A stretch of DNA of 33,884 nt from Rhodocyclaceae bacterium (GTDB taxonomy: Bacteria > Pseudomonadota > Gammaproteobacteria > Burkholderiales > Rhodocyclaceae), in NCBI GenBank assembly GCA_030682175.1, contig JAUXOM010000056.1, positions 1 to 33,884 on the forward strand, in the 5' to 3' direction. A program made the translations under genes and the position numbers. Below the pieces are notes generated by a model. It was given only the letters and a program-made list of their open reading frames with translations. It was not told the origin of the DNA and did no database searches. Below, piece by piece: positions 1 through 8,115 of the stretch; the stretch's first letter is position 1; each line of letters starts with the position of its first letter.

Positions 1-81
1 TTTCAAAAACTGCCACAGGCGATCACCGCCGACGACTTCGAGGCCTTGCTGCCTTGGCACCTCGCCACGCCAGCAACCTGA
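1..81 (+). CDS. C-terminal end of IS66-type transposase (TnpC), partial
   Basis: Frame 1 is open from the first base to TGA at 79-81 and gives 26 residues containing TADDFEALLPWHL. IS66 TnpC proteins commonly finish with a short segment of the type (I/D)xELLPW followed by a few residues, which matches. The gene enters from outside the window, so start, catalytic residues and integrity cannot be judged. The assignment is supported by the IS66-like terminus 59 bases downstream. Confidence 0.55.
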   Translation, partial: FQKLPQAITADDFEALLPWHLATPAT

Positions 82-140
82 AACCTTCCTCTACTCCCCC
101 AACTCGCGTCAATCAATGGCGTCGTTGATTGAGCGCTTAC
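1..140 (+). mobile_element. 3' end of an IS66-family insertion sequence
   Basis: The stretch contains the last codons of a transposase-like reading frame and then, 59 bases later, the sequence GAGCGCTTAC ending at 140. Read inward on the other strand this is GTAAGCGCTC, the type of terminus (5'-GTAAGCG) known for IS66-family inverted repeats. An 8-bp inverted repeat TCAATCAA/TTGATTGA lies just inside the end. IS66 elements usually make 8-bp target duplications, so 141-148 (AAAACACC) would be one copy; the partner lies outside the window. The rest of the element is upstream of base 1. Confidence 0.6.
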
Positions 141-237
141 AAAACACCAACTCTCGCCCGCAGATTCGTCGATGCAGATCGCTGGATGAAATCAGGCAGG
201 AATGACATTACTGAGTTGTCGAAATATTTGACACTTG

Positions 238-252
238 GGCCAGAAACTGGCC
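238..252. promoter_or_regulatory. Candidate upstream activator site for the sigma-54 promoter
   Basis: GGCCAG-AAA-CTGGCC is a perfect 6-bp inverted repeat with a 3-base centre. It lies about 56 bases upstream of the -24 element. Sigma-54 promoters need an enhancer-binding protein at an upstream dyad, and PEP-CTERM genes in Rhodocyclales are known to be controlled by RpoN with PrsK/PrsR. Assignment to PrsR is inference. Confidence 0.35.
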
Positions 253-307
253 GGGGACAGCCGCAGTGGCAAGCGCTATTCATTAACTAACAATGACTTA
301 AATAATA

Positions 308-323
308 TGGCACCAAATTTGCT
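308..323 (+). promoter_or_regulatory. Sigma-54 (RpoN) promoter of the PEP-CTERM gene
   Basis: TGGCAC (308-313), five bases, then TTGCT (319-323) matches the -24/-12 consensus TGGCAC-N5-TTGCW with correct spacing. Transcription would start near 334, which gives a leader of roughly 55 bases before the ATG at 389. It also rules out the upstream in-frame TTG at 326 as the start, because that codon would lie before the transcript begins. Confidence 0.75.
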
Positions 324-388
324 AATTGAACATCGGGGCAAACGTCAATACAACTTTCAAGCATCCAACCCAGAAAGGTAGGGTCAAA

Positions 389-1174
389 ATGACCAAGAAA
401 ACTTCAATCAGTCTGGCCGTCGGCGCAGTTTTGATGGCGAGTGTCGCGACCAATGCCTCCGCCGCCTATCTTGCCGATGTGGCATTCGTCATCGACCAGT
501 CGGGCAGCATGGGGGGTGAGTACTCGTGGCTGGCGAACAGCATCAGCGCAATCGACACTCAATTGACCGCTGGCGGTATAGTTGCTCGTTATGGCCTTGC
601 CGGATATGTTTTCTATGCTGGCAATGAGTCCGGTACTCCGGCAACCAGCAAGTATGTCAACTTGACCAGCAACATCAGCAGCATCGTCAGCGCCCTTTCT
701 CCGGCCAATCTTTATGGCTCTGTGGAACGCGGCTACCATGCTGCCAGTTGGGCAACCACGGGTTTCAGTTGGTCGACCAACGCCTCGAAGATCATCATCC
801 TCATCACCGACGAGGCAGCCAACCAGGGTAGCGGCATCACCGAGGCCCAACTTGGCCTCGACATGACTGCCGGCAGCTTCCTGTTGAATGTAATCGCTCC
901 AGCTACCCGCATCGCCGAGTGGGATGATGCCGTATATTCCACCTCCGCCCCATATCTGGGGTTCTTCGATCTGGGCTTCCTGCAAACTAACCCGACTCAG
1001 TTCACAACTGACTTTACTGCAGCCAAGCTAGGGGAGATCGTCGATTTCTGCACCGCCAATCCCACTGCGCCGCAGTGCCAACAAAACGGCGTACCGGAAC
1101 CCGGTTCGCTGGCGCTGCTTGGCCTTGGCCTGGCAGGTCTCGCCGGGCTGCGGCGGCGGGCTCAGAAAGCCTGA
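389..1174 (+). CDS. Secreted VWA-domain protein with PEP-CTERM sorting signal
   Basis: 261 residues. Residues 1-25 form a signal peptide (basic MTKK start, hydrophobic core, NASA before the cut). A von Willebrand factor A domain follows, with the metal-site motif DQSGS at about 36-40 and a second metal-site region ILITDEA further on. The last 27 residues start VPEPGS, then a Gly/Leu-rich membrane segment and RRR: the PEP-CTERM signal that exosortase (EpsH/XrtA type) recognises. The product is probably exported, processed and attached to or released into the extracellular polymer matrix, where VWA domains usually mediate metal-dependent adhesion. The start at 389 is chosen for the A/G-rich RBS region (GAAAGGTAGGG) and because the sigma-54 promoter lies downstream of earlier starts. 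It is monocistronic, with a strong terminator 47 bases after the stop. Confidence 0.9.
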   Translation: MTKKTSISLAVGAVLMASVATNASAAYLADVAFVIDQSGSMGGEYSWLANSISAIDTQLTAGGIVARYGLAGYVFYAGNESGTPATSKYVNLTSNISSIVSALSPANLYGSVERGYHAASWATTGFSWSTNASKIIILITDEAANQGSGITEAQLGLDMTAGSFLLNVIAPATRIAEWDDAVYSTSAPYLGFFDLGFLQTNPTQFTTDFTAAKLGEIVDFCTANPTAPQCQQNGVPEPGSLALLGLGLAGLAGLRRRAQKA

Positions 1175-1221
1175 AACCAGCTGCATGGCGCGAACAGGGA
1201 GACCCTCCCTGCACCGCCCGT

Positions 1222-1262
1222 AAAAATACACCCCTGCCAGTATATGGCAGGGGTGTATTTTT
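1222..1262. terminator. Bidirectional intrinsic terminator
   Basis: A perfect 17-bp stem (1222-1238 with 1246-1262) with a 7-base loop AGTATAT. The stem starts with five A and ends with five T, so it gives a GC-rich hairpin plus U-tract on both strands. It serves the PEP-CTERM gene on plus and the small ORF ending at 1299 on minus. Confidence 0.9.
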
Positions 1263-1298
1263 ATGTTTTCAAGAATCAAGAATCGGGGCCGTGACCAG

Positions 1299-1559
1299 TC
1301 ACTGGCGCAGGCTGAAACGCTCGTCCAGGGTCTTGAGCTTGTCCATGATGCCCGTGTATTCGAGTTCCGACATGGGCAGCATCGCCGCGCCGAAGAACCC
1401 CTGCCGGCGCATCTCCATGGCCCTGGCAGCGACGTTGTCGCGCACGGCATTCCAGAAGGAAAGGTCGCGCAACATCGCCGTCTCGCCAGCGCCGACTTTG
1501 TGGGTCATCAGGATCGCGATAGCGTCGCCGCTGTGGCTGATGAAGCTGTCCGTCTGCAA
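1299..1559 (-). CDS. Small hypothetical protein, possibly a gene remnant
   Basis: At most 86 residues from a TTG at 1559. An in-frame TAG lies a few codons further upstream, and no good ribosome site is visible. The first ATG is at about residue 18. The frame contains one copy of the dispersed 21-bp word (1479-1499), read here as KVGAGETA. The rest (NAVRDNVAARAMEMRRQGFFG...) is amphipathic and soluble. No family is recognised. The lack of a proper start and the intruding repeat suggest the C-terminal part of a once longer gene, but the codon use is gene-like and the terminator at 1222-1262 follows it directly. Confidence 0.4.
   Translation of the reverse strand: MQTDSFISHSGDAIAILMTHKVGAGETAMLRDLSFWNAVRDNVAARAMEMRRQGFFGAAMLPMSELEYTGIMDKLKTLDERFSLRQ
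1479..1499 (-). repeat. Dispersed 21-bp word, copy 1
   Basis: Minus strand reads AAAGTCGGCGCTGGCGAGAC plus G. This is one of six copies in the window (others at 15480, 16146, 28171, 33377, 33647). Here it lies inside the small ORF 1299-1559 and encodes KVGAGETA. Confidence 0.75.
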
Positions 1560-1635
1560 GCCCGGACCAACGCCCTAACTTTCATGGTCGGCAAGGCCGC
1601 CCAGAATAATGAAAGTCTTACGTCATGCCAGTTAA

Positions 1636-1682
1636 TGTAGGTCGGGCGCAAGCCCGACAGTCGGGCTTGCGCCCGACCTACA
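1636..1682. repeat. Perfect 22-bp hairpin, REP-like palindrome
   Basis: TGTAGGTCGGGCGCAAGCCC plus GA (1636-1657) is followed by CAG and its exact reverse complement (1661-1682). It lies between two minus-strand genes. Palindromes of this GTCGGGC...GCCCGAC kind are common dispersed elements in proteobacteria. There is no T-run, so it may stabilise transcript ends rather than terminate. Confidence 0.8.
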
Positions 1683-1697
1683 CGGGTGTGTTTCACG

Positions 1698-2198
1698 CTA
1701 ACGCTGCCAGTGCACCCGCAGACGATTCTCGCCCTCGTTGTAGTGGAATGCGAGGTCGCCCTGATAGGCGTGGTGCAGGGCCTCGCCCAGATCACGTGCC
1801 AGATGCAGGTCCGTGGTGGTGACAAGCACGCCGGTCGGGGTGTCCGTGACGGCCATGATGCGGGCGAGCGGATGCTCACCTTTTTCCCGACCTTCATGAT
1901 GGCGCAGCAGGCTCATGATCTCGCCGCGGTGGGCGGAAAAGAAATCGCCGCCCACATCAACGTAGCCAGCCGGATAGTCATCGCGGATGCGCTGACAGGC
2001 CGGGCAGACAATCCGCTCCGCCCCAGCCGTCGGGGCGCCCCACTGCCAGCGCCCGGCATGATAGACGGCCCCGCACCCATCGCAGACCGTCGGCTCCGCC
2101 AGCTTTTTCTGGAGCTTGTATGTGTCATGGACGCGTTCCGGACGCAACTGGTCGCGACGCACCGGCTGGAAACCGGGCAGATCTGTTCGCGTGTTCAT
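1698..2198 (-). CDS. Zinc-ribbon protein resembling the BCAM0308 family
   Basis: 166 residues. The ATG at 2196-2198 is preceded by a good ribosome site (AGAGGAAC). Two CxxC pairs at about residues 39-42 (CDGC) and 65-68 (CPAC) form a zinc ribbon. A conserved WQWG and the C-terminal stretch with VLVTTTDLHLARDLGEAL and YQGDLAFHYNE follow. The arrangement recalls the BCAM0308 family from the low-oxygen-activated locus of Burkholderia cenocepacia; this is from memory of the family. No enzyme motif is visible. A role in translation or stress adaptation is plausible because HPF and DksA-like genes lie within 6 kb, but it is not shown. The gene appears to be single, with REP-like repeats on both sides. 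Confidence 0.7.
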   Translation of the reverse strand: MNTRTDLPGFQPVRRDQLRPERVHDTYKLQKKLAEPTVCDGCGAVYHAGRWQWGAPTAGAERIVCPACQRIRDDYPAGYVDVGGDFFSAHRGEIMSLLRHHEGREKGEHPLARIMAVTDTPTGVLVTTTDLHLARDLGEALHHAYQGDLAFHYNEGENRLRVHWQR

Positions 2199-2276
2199 GA
2201 TCCCGTTCCTCTTTTGATTAACAACCGTCGCCCACCCCGCAAATGGCGGGGACTCTATTTATCCTGGGAAAAGCAG

Positions 2277-2412
2277 TTCACCACGGAGGACACGGTGATC
2301 ACGGAGAAAAAGCCAGGCGTTACGAAATAAGAGCATGCCGCCCGTCGGGTGGGCCTGAATCTTGTGTGCTTGCGCCGTTGCTCCGTGTCCTCTGTGCTCT
2401 CTGTGGTGCGAA
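2277..2412. repeat. Imperfect long inverted repeat in the 2199-2549 intergenic region
   Basis: The left arm begins TTCACCACGGAGGACACGG. The reverse complement of the right arm, ending near 2412, reads TTCGCACCACAGAGAGCACA followed by GAGGACACGGAG. The arms are about 30 bases, with about 75 bases between. Sequences built from ACCACGGAGGACACGGAG units are dispersed non-coding elements in many proteobacteria. Apart from this and a small CCCCGC/GCGGGG hairpin near 2234-2250, the 350-bp interval holds nothing recognisable. Confidence 0.55.
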
Positions 2413-2549
2413 CCGGGGTTTTTAGGTTTACTCCAGGCCCCTACGTTATCAACGTAGAACAAGCGCCAACGATTGCAAGAGAAATCCCCGTTCAGTTACG
2501 TGGCAGACCCAATGCAGGCGCCCCGCCCAGGTCGTCGCTCAGTGGTCCC

Positions 2550-2825
2550 TCAGTGGTCTTCGAGGTGCGGGACGGATTCTTCGGCGAGTGCGCCGGTCTC
2601 CGCATCGATCCAGTCGGCGATGCCGATCTCGCTCTCGGCTTCGGCGAGCGATTCGCCGACTTCAAAATCCGCATCGGCGCTTTTCGAGTCGGCAACTGCT
2701 TCGCTCAGGGTGGCAAAAGGGCCGAATTCCTCGTCGCCTTCCGAGCGTTGCCAGTAGAAGCCGTCCGGGCGCTCGACGATGCGCGCGAGGTCTTTGCTGG
2801 CAGTGGTTTCGGTGATTTTTTTCAT
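2550..2825 (-). CDS. Small acidic hypothetical protein
   Basis: 91 residues starting at the ATG 2823-2825, with a GGGGAGGG ribosome site about nine bases upstream; this excludes the longer open frame to 3251. The N-terminal part (residues 1-45) contains a compact [18 protein letters not shown] stretch. The C-terminal half is strongly acidic and includes [10 protein letters not shown], which has the look of a short helix-turn motif. No signal peptide, membrane segment or enzyme motif. It is transcribed away from the exporter operon with 133 bp between, so the two may share a divergent promoter region. The function is unknown; the good start and codon use argue that it is real. Confidence 0.65.
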   Translation of the reverse strand: MKKITETTASKDLARIVERPDGFYWQRSEGDEEFGPFATLSEAVADSKSADADFEVGESLAEAESEIGIADWIDAETGALAEESVPHLEDH

Positions 2826-2958
2826 CTTGAAAGCCCTCCCCTTTGGTGTTCCACCGGCTCTTGCCGAACCAGGACTCGCGGCACGACATCCGGCCAGCCG
2901 AGAATACTCCTTTCGGACGCCGGCAGTTCTGCCACAATTAAACGGGGGGCAAGAGGCG

Positions 2959-3738
2959 ATGGATGAAGCATCCAGTTGCGTGTCAGGCGCGGTTTCTGCT
3001 GACGTTGATCGTGTGCATGAACACGCGGTGGTGGGTGGTTGTGTGTTTCGTGCGCGCGGGCTGACCAAGATATACACGATGGGCGAGGTGGAGGTGCCGG
3101 CGCTGCGCGGCATCGACCTCGAACTCGCCGCCGGGGAACTGGTGGTGTTGCTGGGTCCGTCCGGCAGCGGCAAATCCACCCTGCTCAACATCCTCGGCGG
3201 CCTCGACACACCCACCAGCGGCGAAGTCTGGTATCTCGACCACCAGCTCACCGGCGCGACCGAGCAGGACCTGACGCGCTTCCGCCGCGAGCATGTCGGC
3301 TTCGTCTTCCAGTTCTACAACCTGATTCCCAGCCTGACCGCGCGCGAGAACGTCGCGGCCGTGACCGAGATCGCCGAGTCGCCGATGCGCCCCGAGGAGG
3401 CATTGCGGATGGTCGGCCTGGGGGAGCGCCTCGACCACTTCCCCGCCCAGATGTCCGGCGGCGAGCAGCAACGCGTGGCCATCGCGCGCGCCATCGCCAA
3501 GAATCCGGCGGTGCTGCTCTGCGACGAACCCACCGGCGCCCTCGATTCGCAGACCGGCGTGGTCGTGCTGGAAGCGCTGGAGAAGGTCAACCAGACTTTG
3601 GGCACGCTGACCGTGCTGATCACCCATAACGCCGGCATCGCCGATATGGCCAACCGCGTGATCCGCCTGTCGGACGGCCACATCGTCGACATCCGCACCA
3701 ACGCGACCAAGAAGGCCGCGCGCGAACTGAGCTGGTAG
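2959..3738 (+). CDS. ABC transporter ATP-binding protein (LolD/MacB type)
   Basis: 259 residues with start ATG 2959 (AAGAGG just upstream); an earlier in-frame ATG at 2779 would overlap the divergent gene and adds no recognised domain. Walker A is GPSGSGKST, the Q-loop lies in FVFQFYNL, the signature is [14 protein letters not shown], Walker B is VLLCDEP and the switch histidine is in ITHN: a complete ATPase. The ENVA and [11 protein letters not shown] segments are typical of the LolD/FtsE/MacB subfamily that powers FtsX-type permeases. It is followed after five bases by the permease gene and then the adaptor, so the three encode one exporter. The 36-residue N-terminal extension before the domain is unusual and the true start could be somewhat later. 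Confidence 0.9.
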   Translation: MDEASSCVSGAVSADVDRVHEHAVVGGCVFRARGLTKIYTMGEVEVPALRGIDLELAAGELVVLLGPSGSGKSTLLNILGGLDTPTSGEVWYLDHQLTGATEQDLTRFRREHVGFVFQFYNLIPSLTARENVAAVTEIAESPMRPEEALRMVGLGERLDHFPAQMSGGEQQRVAIARAIAKNPAVLLCDEPTGALDSQTGVVVLEALEKVNQTLGTLTVLITHNAGIADMANRVIRLSDGHIVDIRTNATKKAARELSW

Positions 3739-3743
3739 CCGCC

Positions 3744-6113
3744 ATGCGCGCCCTCGATCTCAAGCTGTTCCGCGATCTCTGGGCCATGCGCGGCCAGGTG
3801 CTGGCCATCGCGGCGGTGATCATGGGCGGGGTCGCCACGCTGGTGATGTCGCTGTCCACCTACGACTCGCTGGTGATCACCCGCGACCGCTTCTATCGCG
3901 ACTACCGCTTCGCCGACGCCTTCGTCAACCTCAAGCGCGCGCCAGAGTCAGTCGCCGCGCGGCTCGCCGCCATTCCCGGCGTCGAGCGGGTCGAGACGCG
4001 GGTGCGGGCCGGAGTGAAGCTGGAAGTGGAAGGCTTCAGCGACCCGATCACGGGTCTGCTGTTCTCCCTGCCCGAGGGGGCGGAGCCCCTGCTCAACACC
4101 CTGCACTTCAAGCGCGGCCGCTGGGTGCAGCCCGACAATGCCGACGAAGTCGTCGTCTCCGACACCTTCGCAGACGCCCACCGGCTCAATCCGGGCGACA
4201 AGCTCAGCGCCATCATCAACGGCAAGCGCAAGGCGCTGACCATCGTCGGCGTGGCGGTGTCGCCCGAGTATGTCTACCAGATCGCCCCCGGCTCGATGTT
4301 CCCGGACTTCAAGCGCTACGGCGTCCTCTGGATGGGGCGCAACGCGCTGGGCGCCGCCTACGGCATGCAGGGGGCCTTCAACAACGCGACCGTCAGCCTG
4401 ACCCCGGGCACGCCGGTCCAGGACGTCATCGACCGCATGGATGCGCTGCTGGGGACTTACGGCGGCACGGGGGCCTACGCCCGCAAGGACCAGTTCTCCA
4501 ACCGCTTCATCAACGAGGAACTCAACCAGCTGCAGATCACGGCCACCATCTTTCCGGCCATCTTCCTCGGCGTGGCGGCCTTCCTGCTCAACGTGGTGGT
4601 GGGCCGGCTGGTCGCCCTGCAGCGCGAGCAGATCGCCATCCTCAAGGCCTTCGGCTATTCCGGTTTGGAGATCGGCGGGCACTACGTGAAGCTGGTCATG
4701 CTGGTGGTGCTGCTGGGGGTGGCGGGCGGCGTGGCGCTGGGCGCCTGGTTCGGCCAGGGCCTGTCCAACGTGTATATGGAAACGACCTTCCGTTTTCCCT
4801 ACCTCGACTATCGGCTCGAAGCCGGGGTGATGCTGATCGCGCTGGCGGTGAGTGCCGTCGCGGCGCTGAGCGGCACCCTTTTCGCCGTCAACCGGGCAAT
4901 CCGCCTGACGCCCGCCGAGGGCATGCGCGCCGAGACACCGGCGCTGTATCGCGCCACCGTGTTCGAGCGCATCGGCCTGCAGCGCTGGCTCACCCAACCG
5001 ACGCGCATGATCCTGCGCAACATCGAGCGGCGCCCGGTGAAATCGCTGCTCACGGTGTTCGGCATCGCCTGCGCCTGCGGTCTGATGATGGTCGGCAACT
5101 ACCAGAAGGGCGCCATCGATTTCATGGTGGACGTGCAGTTCCGCCAGGCGTCGCGCGAAGACCTAGCGGTCACCTTCATCGAGCCGACCGGCAGCCGCGC
5201 GCTGCATGAACTGCAGGCGGTGCCGGGCATCCGCCATGTCGAAGGCTTTCGCGACGTGCCGGCGATCCTGCGCTTCCAGCATTATTCCTACCGTTCGGCC
5301 ATCTACGGCATCCAGCCGGCGGGCGAACTGCACCGTTCGCTGAATGCCGCCCTGCAGCCGATCCGCATACCCCCCGACGGCGTGGTGCTTACCGACCACC
5401 TGGCGCGCGAGATCCTGCACGTCAAGCCCGGCGACCTGCTGACGGTGGAGATACTCGAAGGCAGCCGGCCGGTGCGCCAGGTGCCGGTGCTCGGCATCAC
5501 CAAGCAATATCTCGGCGTGTCGGCCTACATGCAGCAGGATTCGCTGAACGCCCTGCTGCGCGAAGGCAATGTGGTGTCCGGGGCCTATCTGGGCCTCGAC
5601 CCGGGCATGGAAAGCGCCGTCTACGCCGAGTTGCACGAGCGCCCGCGCGTCCTCGGCATGATCGCCAATGCCGCTGCCATCAAGAGCTTCTACGCCACCA
5701 TCGGCGAGTTCGTGCTCTTCTACAACATGGTCGCCAGCCTGCTCGCCGGATCCATCGGTTTCGGCGTGGTCTACAACAGCGCCCGCCTGGCGCTTTCCGA
5801 GCGGGGCCGCGAACTCGCCAGCCTGCGCGTGCTCGGCTTCACCCATGGCGAGATCGCCTACATCCTGCTCGGCGAACTGGCCCTGCTCACCCTGATCGCC
5901 ATCCCGCTCGGTTTTCTGGTCGGCGTCGGGCTGTGCGGCATCCTGGTGCTCGCCTTCAAGAACGATCTCTACCGCCTGCCGCTGATCATCGAGCCGAGCA
6001 ACTACGCCCTGGGGGCGACGGTGGTGGTGGTTTCGGCACTGGTTTCCGGCCTGCTGGTGTGGTACCGGCTGGGCCGGCTCGATCTGGTGGCGGTGTTGAA
6101 AACCAGGGAATGA
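3744..6113 (+). CDS. FtsX-like ABC permease, fused double-domain form
   Basis: 789 residues. One membrane segment at about 18-38 is followed by a periplasmic MacB-type core domain, three membrane segments at roughly 265-400, a fourth near 430-450 starting the second half, a second periplasmic domain, and three C-terminal segments (about 645-785). This is the two-repeat FtsX layout (like LolC/E fused head to tail), so one chain could form the whole membrane channel. The conserved FtsX loop is seen as QREQIAILKAFGYS in the first half and ERGRELASLRVLGF in the second. Such permeases do not move substrate through the membrane but act as mechanotransmitters for lipoproteins, lipids, peptides or antibiotics. 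The substrate cannot be told from the sequence. Confidence 0.88.
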   Translation: MRALDLKLFRDLWAMRGQVLAIAAVIMGGVATLVMSLSTYDSLVITRDRFYRDYRFADAFVNLKRAPESVAARLAAIPGVERVETRVRAGVKLEVEGFSDPITGLLFSLPEGAEPLLNTLHFKRGRWVQPDNADEVVVSDTFADAHRLNPGDKLSAIINGKRKALTIVGVAVSPEYVYQIAPGSMFPDFKRYGVLWMGRNALGAAYGMQGAFNNATVSLTPGTPVQDVIDRMDALLGTYGGTGAYARKDQFSNRFINEELNQLQITATIFPAIFLGVAAFLLNVVVGRLVALQREQIAILKAFGYSGLEIGGHYVKLVMLVVLLGVAGGVALGAWFGQGLSNVYMETTFRFPYLDYRLEAGVMLIALAVSAVAALSGTLFAVNRAIRLTPAEGMRAETPALYRATVFERIGLQRWLTQPTRMILRNIERRPVKSLLTVFGIACACGLMMVGNYQKGAIDFMVDVQFRQASREDLAVTFIEPTGSRALHELQAVPGIRHVEGFRDVPAILRFQHYSYRSAIYGIQPAGELHRSLNAALQPIRIPPDGVVLTDHLAREILHVKPGDLLTVEILEGSRPVRQVPVLGITKQYLGVSAYMQQDSLNALLREGNVVSGAYLGLDPGMESAVYAELHERPRVLGMIANAAAIKSFYATIGEFVLFYNMVASLLAGSIGFGVVYNSARLALSERGRELASLRVLGFTHGEIAYILLGELALLTLIAIPLGFLVGVGLCGILVLAFKNDLYRLPLIIEPSNYALGATVVVVSALVSGLLVWYRLGRLDLVAVLKTRE

Positions 6114-6135
6114 AAAAACAGGCTAGGATGAAATC

Positions 6136-7335
6136 ATGACGCGTGGACGTTTCGGTTTGCTTATTCTGGGTCTGCTGTTGGCAGCCGGCCTGATTTACGG
6201 CTTCATGCCGCGCCCGGTGCCCGTCGATGTATTCACCACGGTAAAAGGGCCGCTGGCGGTCACCGTGGAGGAAGAAGCCAAGACGCGGGTGATGGAACGC
6301 TATGTGATCTCCGCCCCGATGTCGGGCTATCTGCGGCGCATTGACCTGAAAGTGGGCGACGCGGTCGAGCGCGAGCAGGTGCTGGCAGTGCTGGAACCGG
6401 TGCGCGCCGATGCGCTGGATGCGCGCAGCCGCGCCCAGGCGACGGCGCAGGTGAGCGCCGCCGAGGCAGCCCTGGCGGCGGCCCGCGAGAACGCCCGCGC
6501 CGCTGGCGCCGCAGACCAGTTGGCCCGGCAGGAACTGCAACGCATCGAGAGCCTGACAGCGGCACGTTTCCTTTCCGCCCAGGCGGTCGACCAGGCACGC
6601 AGCAACGCCAGCCGCAGCCAGGCCGTCCAGCAGGCCGCCGAGCATGCCGTCAATGTGGCCCGCTTCCAACTGGACACCGCCCGCGTTGCGCTGGCCGGAA
6701 CCGCCAGCCTGCAGTCGGGCGCCAAAGCCGAAACGCTGAGCGTGCGCGCCCCGGTCCAGGCCCGGGTGCTCAAGCTGCTGCGCGAAAGCGAAGGCACCGT
6801 GCGGGCCGGCGAGCCCCTGCTCGAAGTGGGCAACCCGGAGACCCTGGAAATCGCCGCGGAAGTGCTCTCCAATGCCGCGGTGCGCATCGCACCGGGTGGC
6901 CGGGTGCTGCTCGACCGCTGGGGCGGCGCGCCCCTGCAGGGCATAGTGCGGGTGGTGGAGCCGGCCGGCTTCACCAAGATCTCCGCCCTCGGCGTGGAAG
7001 AGCAACGGGTGCGCGTCATCGTTGATGTCACCTCGCCGCGCGAAGCCTGGCAGCGCCTCGGCGACGGTTATCGGGTAGAGGCGAGCTTCATCGTCTGGGA
7101 GGCTGGCGAGGTGTTGCAGTTGCCCACCAGCGCGCTGTTCCGGCACAACAACGGCTGGGCGGTGTTCGCCATCGCCGCAGGGCGCGCGCGGCTGCAGCCG
7201 GTGCGCATCGGCGAACGTTCCGGCCTGCGGGCGCAGGTGCTGGACGGACTGCAGGCCGGCGACCTTGTCATCGTGCATCCCGACGACAAGGTGCGGGATG
7301 GCGTGCGCATCGAGCTGCGCGACAGCGCCCATTAG
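6136..7335 (+). CDS. Periplasmic adaptor (HlyD/RND membrane fusion protein)
   Basis: 399 residues. One N-terminal membrane anchor (residues 7-25) with few charges, then a lipoyl-type half (MSGYLRRIDLKVGDAVEREQ), an alanine-rich coiled-coil hairpin at about 95-195 (many AQ/AR heptads), the second lipoyl half (LSVRAPVQARVLKL) and beta-barrel and membrane-proximal domains to the end (LPTSALFRHNNGWAVF). It begins 22 bases after the permease stop and completes a tripartite MacAB-like exporter. No outer-membrane factor gene is present here, so a TolC homologue elsewhere would be required. Confidence 0.88.
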   Translation: MTRGRFGLLILGLLLAAGLIYGFMPRPVPVDVFTTVKGPLAVTVEEEAKTRVMERYVISAPMSGYLRRIDLKVGDAVEREQVLAVLEPVRADALDARSRAQATAQVSAAEAALAAARENARAAGAADQLARQELQRIESLTAARFLSAQAVDQARSNASRSQAVQQAAEHAVNVARFQLDTARVALAGTASLQSGAKAETLSVRAPVQARVLKLLRESEGTVRAGEPLLEVGNPETLEIAAEVLSNAAVRIAPGGRVLLDRWGGAPLQGIVRVVEPAGFTKISALGVEEQRVRVIVDVTSPREAWQRLGDGYRVEASFIVWEAGEVLQLPTSALFRHNNGWAVFAIAAGRARLQPVRIGERSGLRAQVLDGLQAGDLVIVHPDDKVRDGVRIELRDSAH

Positions 7336-7371
7336 CGGCAAGCTGCGCAGAGTCATCGGCTGGAGCACGTT

Positions 7372-7455
7372 CTACGTGATCAGCACGTCATGCGCGATGC
7401 GCTCGCCGTCGATGGTGATGGAACCACATTCGCTGCCGTCGATCCCGGGTTTCAT
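7372..7455 (-). pseudogene. 5' remnant of an Mth938-like domain gene
   Basis: An ATG at 7453-7455 with GAAGG upstream opens a 27-codon frame, MKPGIDGSECGSITIDGERI followed by AHDVLIT, then TAG. The opening matches the start of small Mth938/NDUFAF3-like proteins (about 120 residues, of the MKPxIDG..FGSITIDG..xxHDVII type), but the rest of the domain is missing. It lies in the 171-bp gap between the exporter and the HPF gene. It is either a relic or a chance likeness; the agreement over about 20 positions favours a relic. Confidence 0.45.
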
Positions 7456-7506
7456 GGTCAGGCCCGCCTTCCCGTGAATATGGTTGGTGAGTGGGCAGCC
7501 GCCGCG

Positions 7507-8052
7507 TCAAGGAGATTTGTGCTTGCCCCGGCTCACGCGGTTGGCCTGCATCCCCTCGCCGCCCACCTCTTCGAGGAAGATCACCTCGTCGCCGACCTTC
7601 AACTGGTCGAAATCGGGATGGACGCAGTTGTAGAGGTGGAAATACAACTCGCTGCCGTCCGGCTTGGCGATGAAGCCGTAGCCTTCCTCGGAAAACAGTC
7701 GCACGACGCGTCCGTGCACTTCGACTTCATGCAGCTTGACGTCGCCGCGGATGCGCTGCGCATGATCCTCGATCCGGCGCTTCACGGCATCGAAAGCGTC
7801 GCGGATCGCGACGTAGATGTCCTCGGCCTTGTCGCGATTGACGACGATTTCGGCGCCCGGTACCGTCAGGTCGATGCGGATGTTGAACAGCTTGCCCTGG
7901 TGCTTGTGCTTCTGGATCATGCCCACCATCACCTTGCAGGCCATGATGTGCTCGGAAAAACGCTCCAGCCGCTCGGCTTTTCCCCGGATGGCGGTCTCCA
8001 CTGCCTCGGATTTGGCAATGTCGCGAAAGGTGATTTGTACTGGCAGTTTCAT
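7507..8052 (-). CDS. HPF/RaiA ribosome hibernation factor fused to a cold-shock domain
   Basis: 181 residues with ATG 8050-8052 and GGAGA six bases upstream, so the longer open frame is not used. Residues 1-105 form the S30AE/HPF fold (KLPVQITFRDIAKSEAVETA..., VVNRDKAEDIYVAIRDAFDAV), which sits in the 30S decoding region and stalls idle ribosomes. Residues 110-178 are a cold-shock domain with RNP1-like GYGFI and RNP2-like LYFHLYN, which binds single-stranded RNA. Normal HPF is about 95 residues and long HPF carries a different dimerising tail, so the CSD fusion is a distinct type. It lies 63 bases downstream of the DksA-like gene, probably in one operon. Confidence 0.88.
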   Translation of the reverse strand: MKLPVQITFRDIAKSEAVETAIRGKAERLERFSEHIMACKVMVGMIQKHKHQGKLFNIRIDLTVPGAEIVVNRDKAEDIYVAIRDAFDAVKRRIEDHAQRIRGDVKLHEVEVHGRVVRLFSEEGYGFIAKPDGSELYFHLYNCVHPDFDQLKVGDEVIFLEEVGGEGMQANRVSRGKHKSP

Positions 8053-8115
8053 GGCGGTCTCCAATTTGGCCATCCGGCCGGTGCCGGTTGCGGGTTGTCC
8101 CCACAACAACAATCA

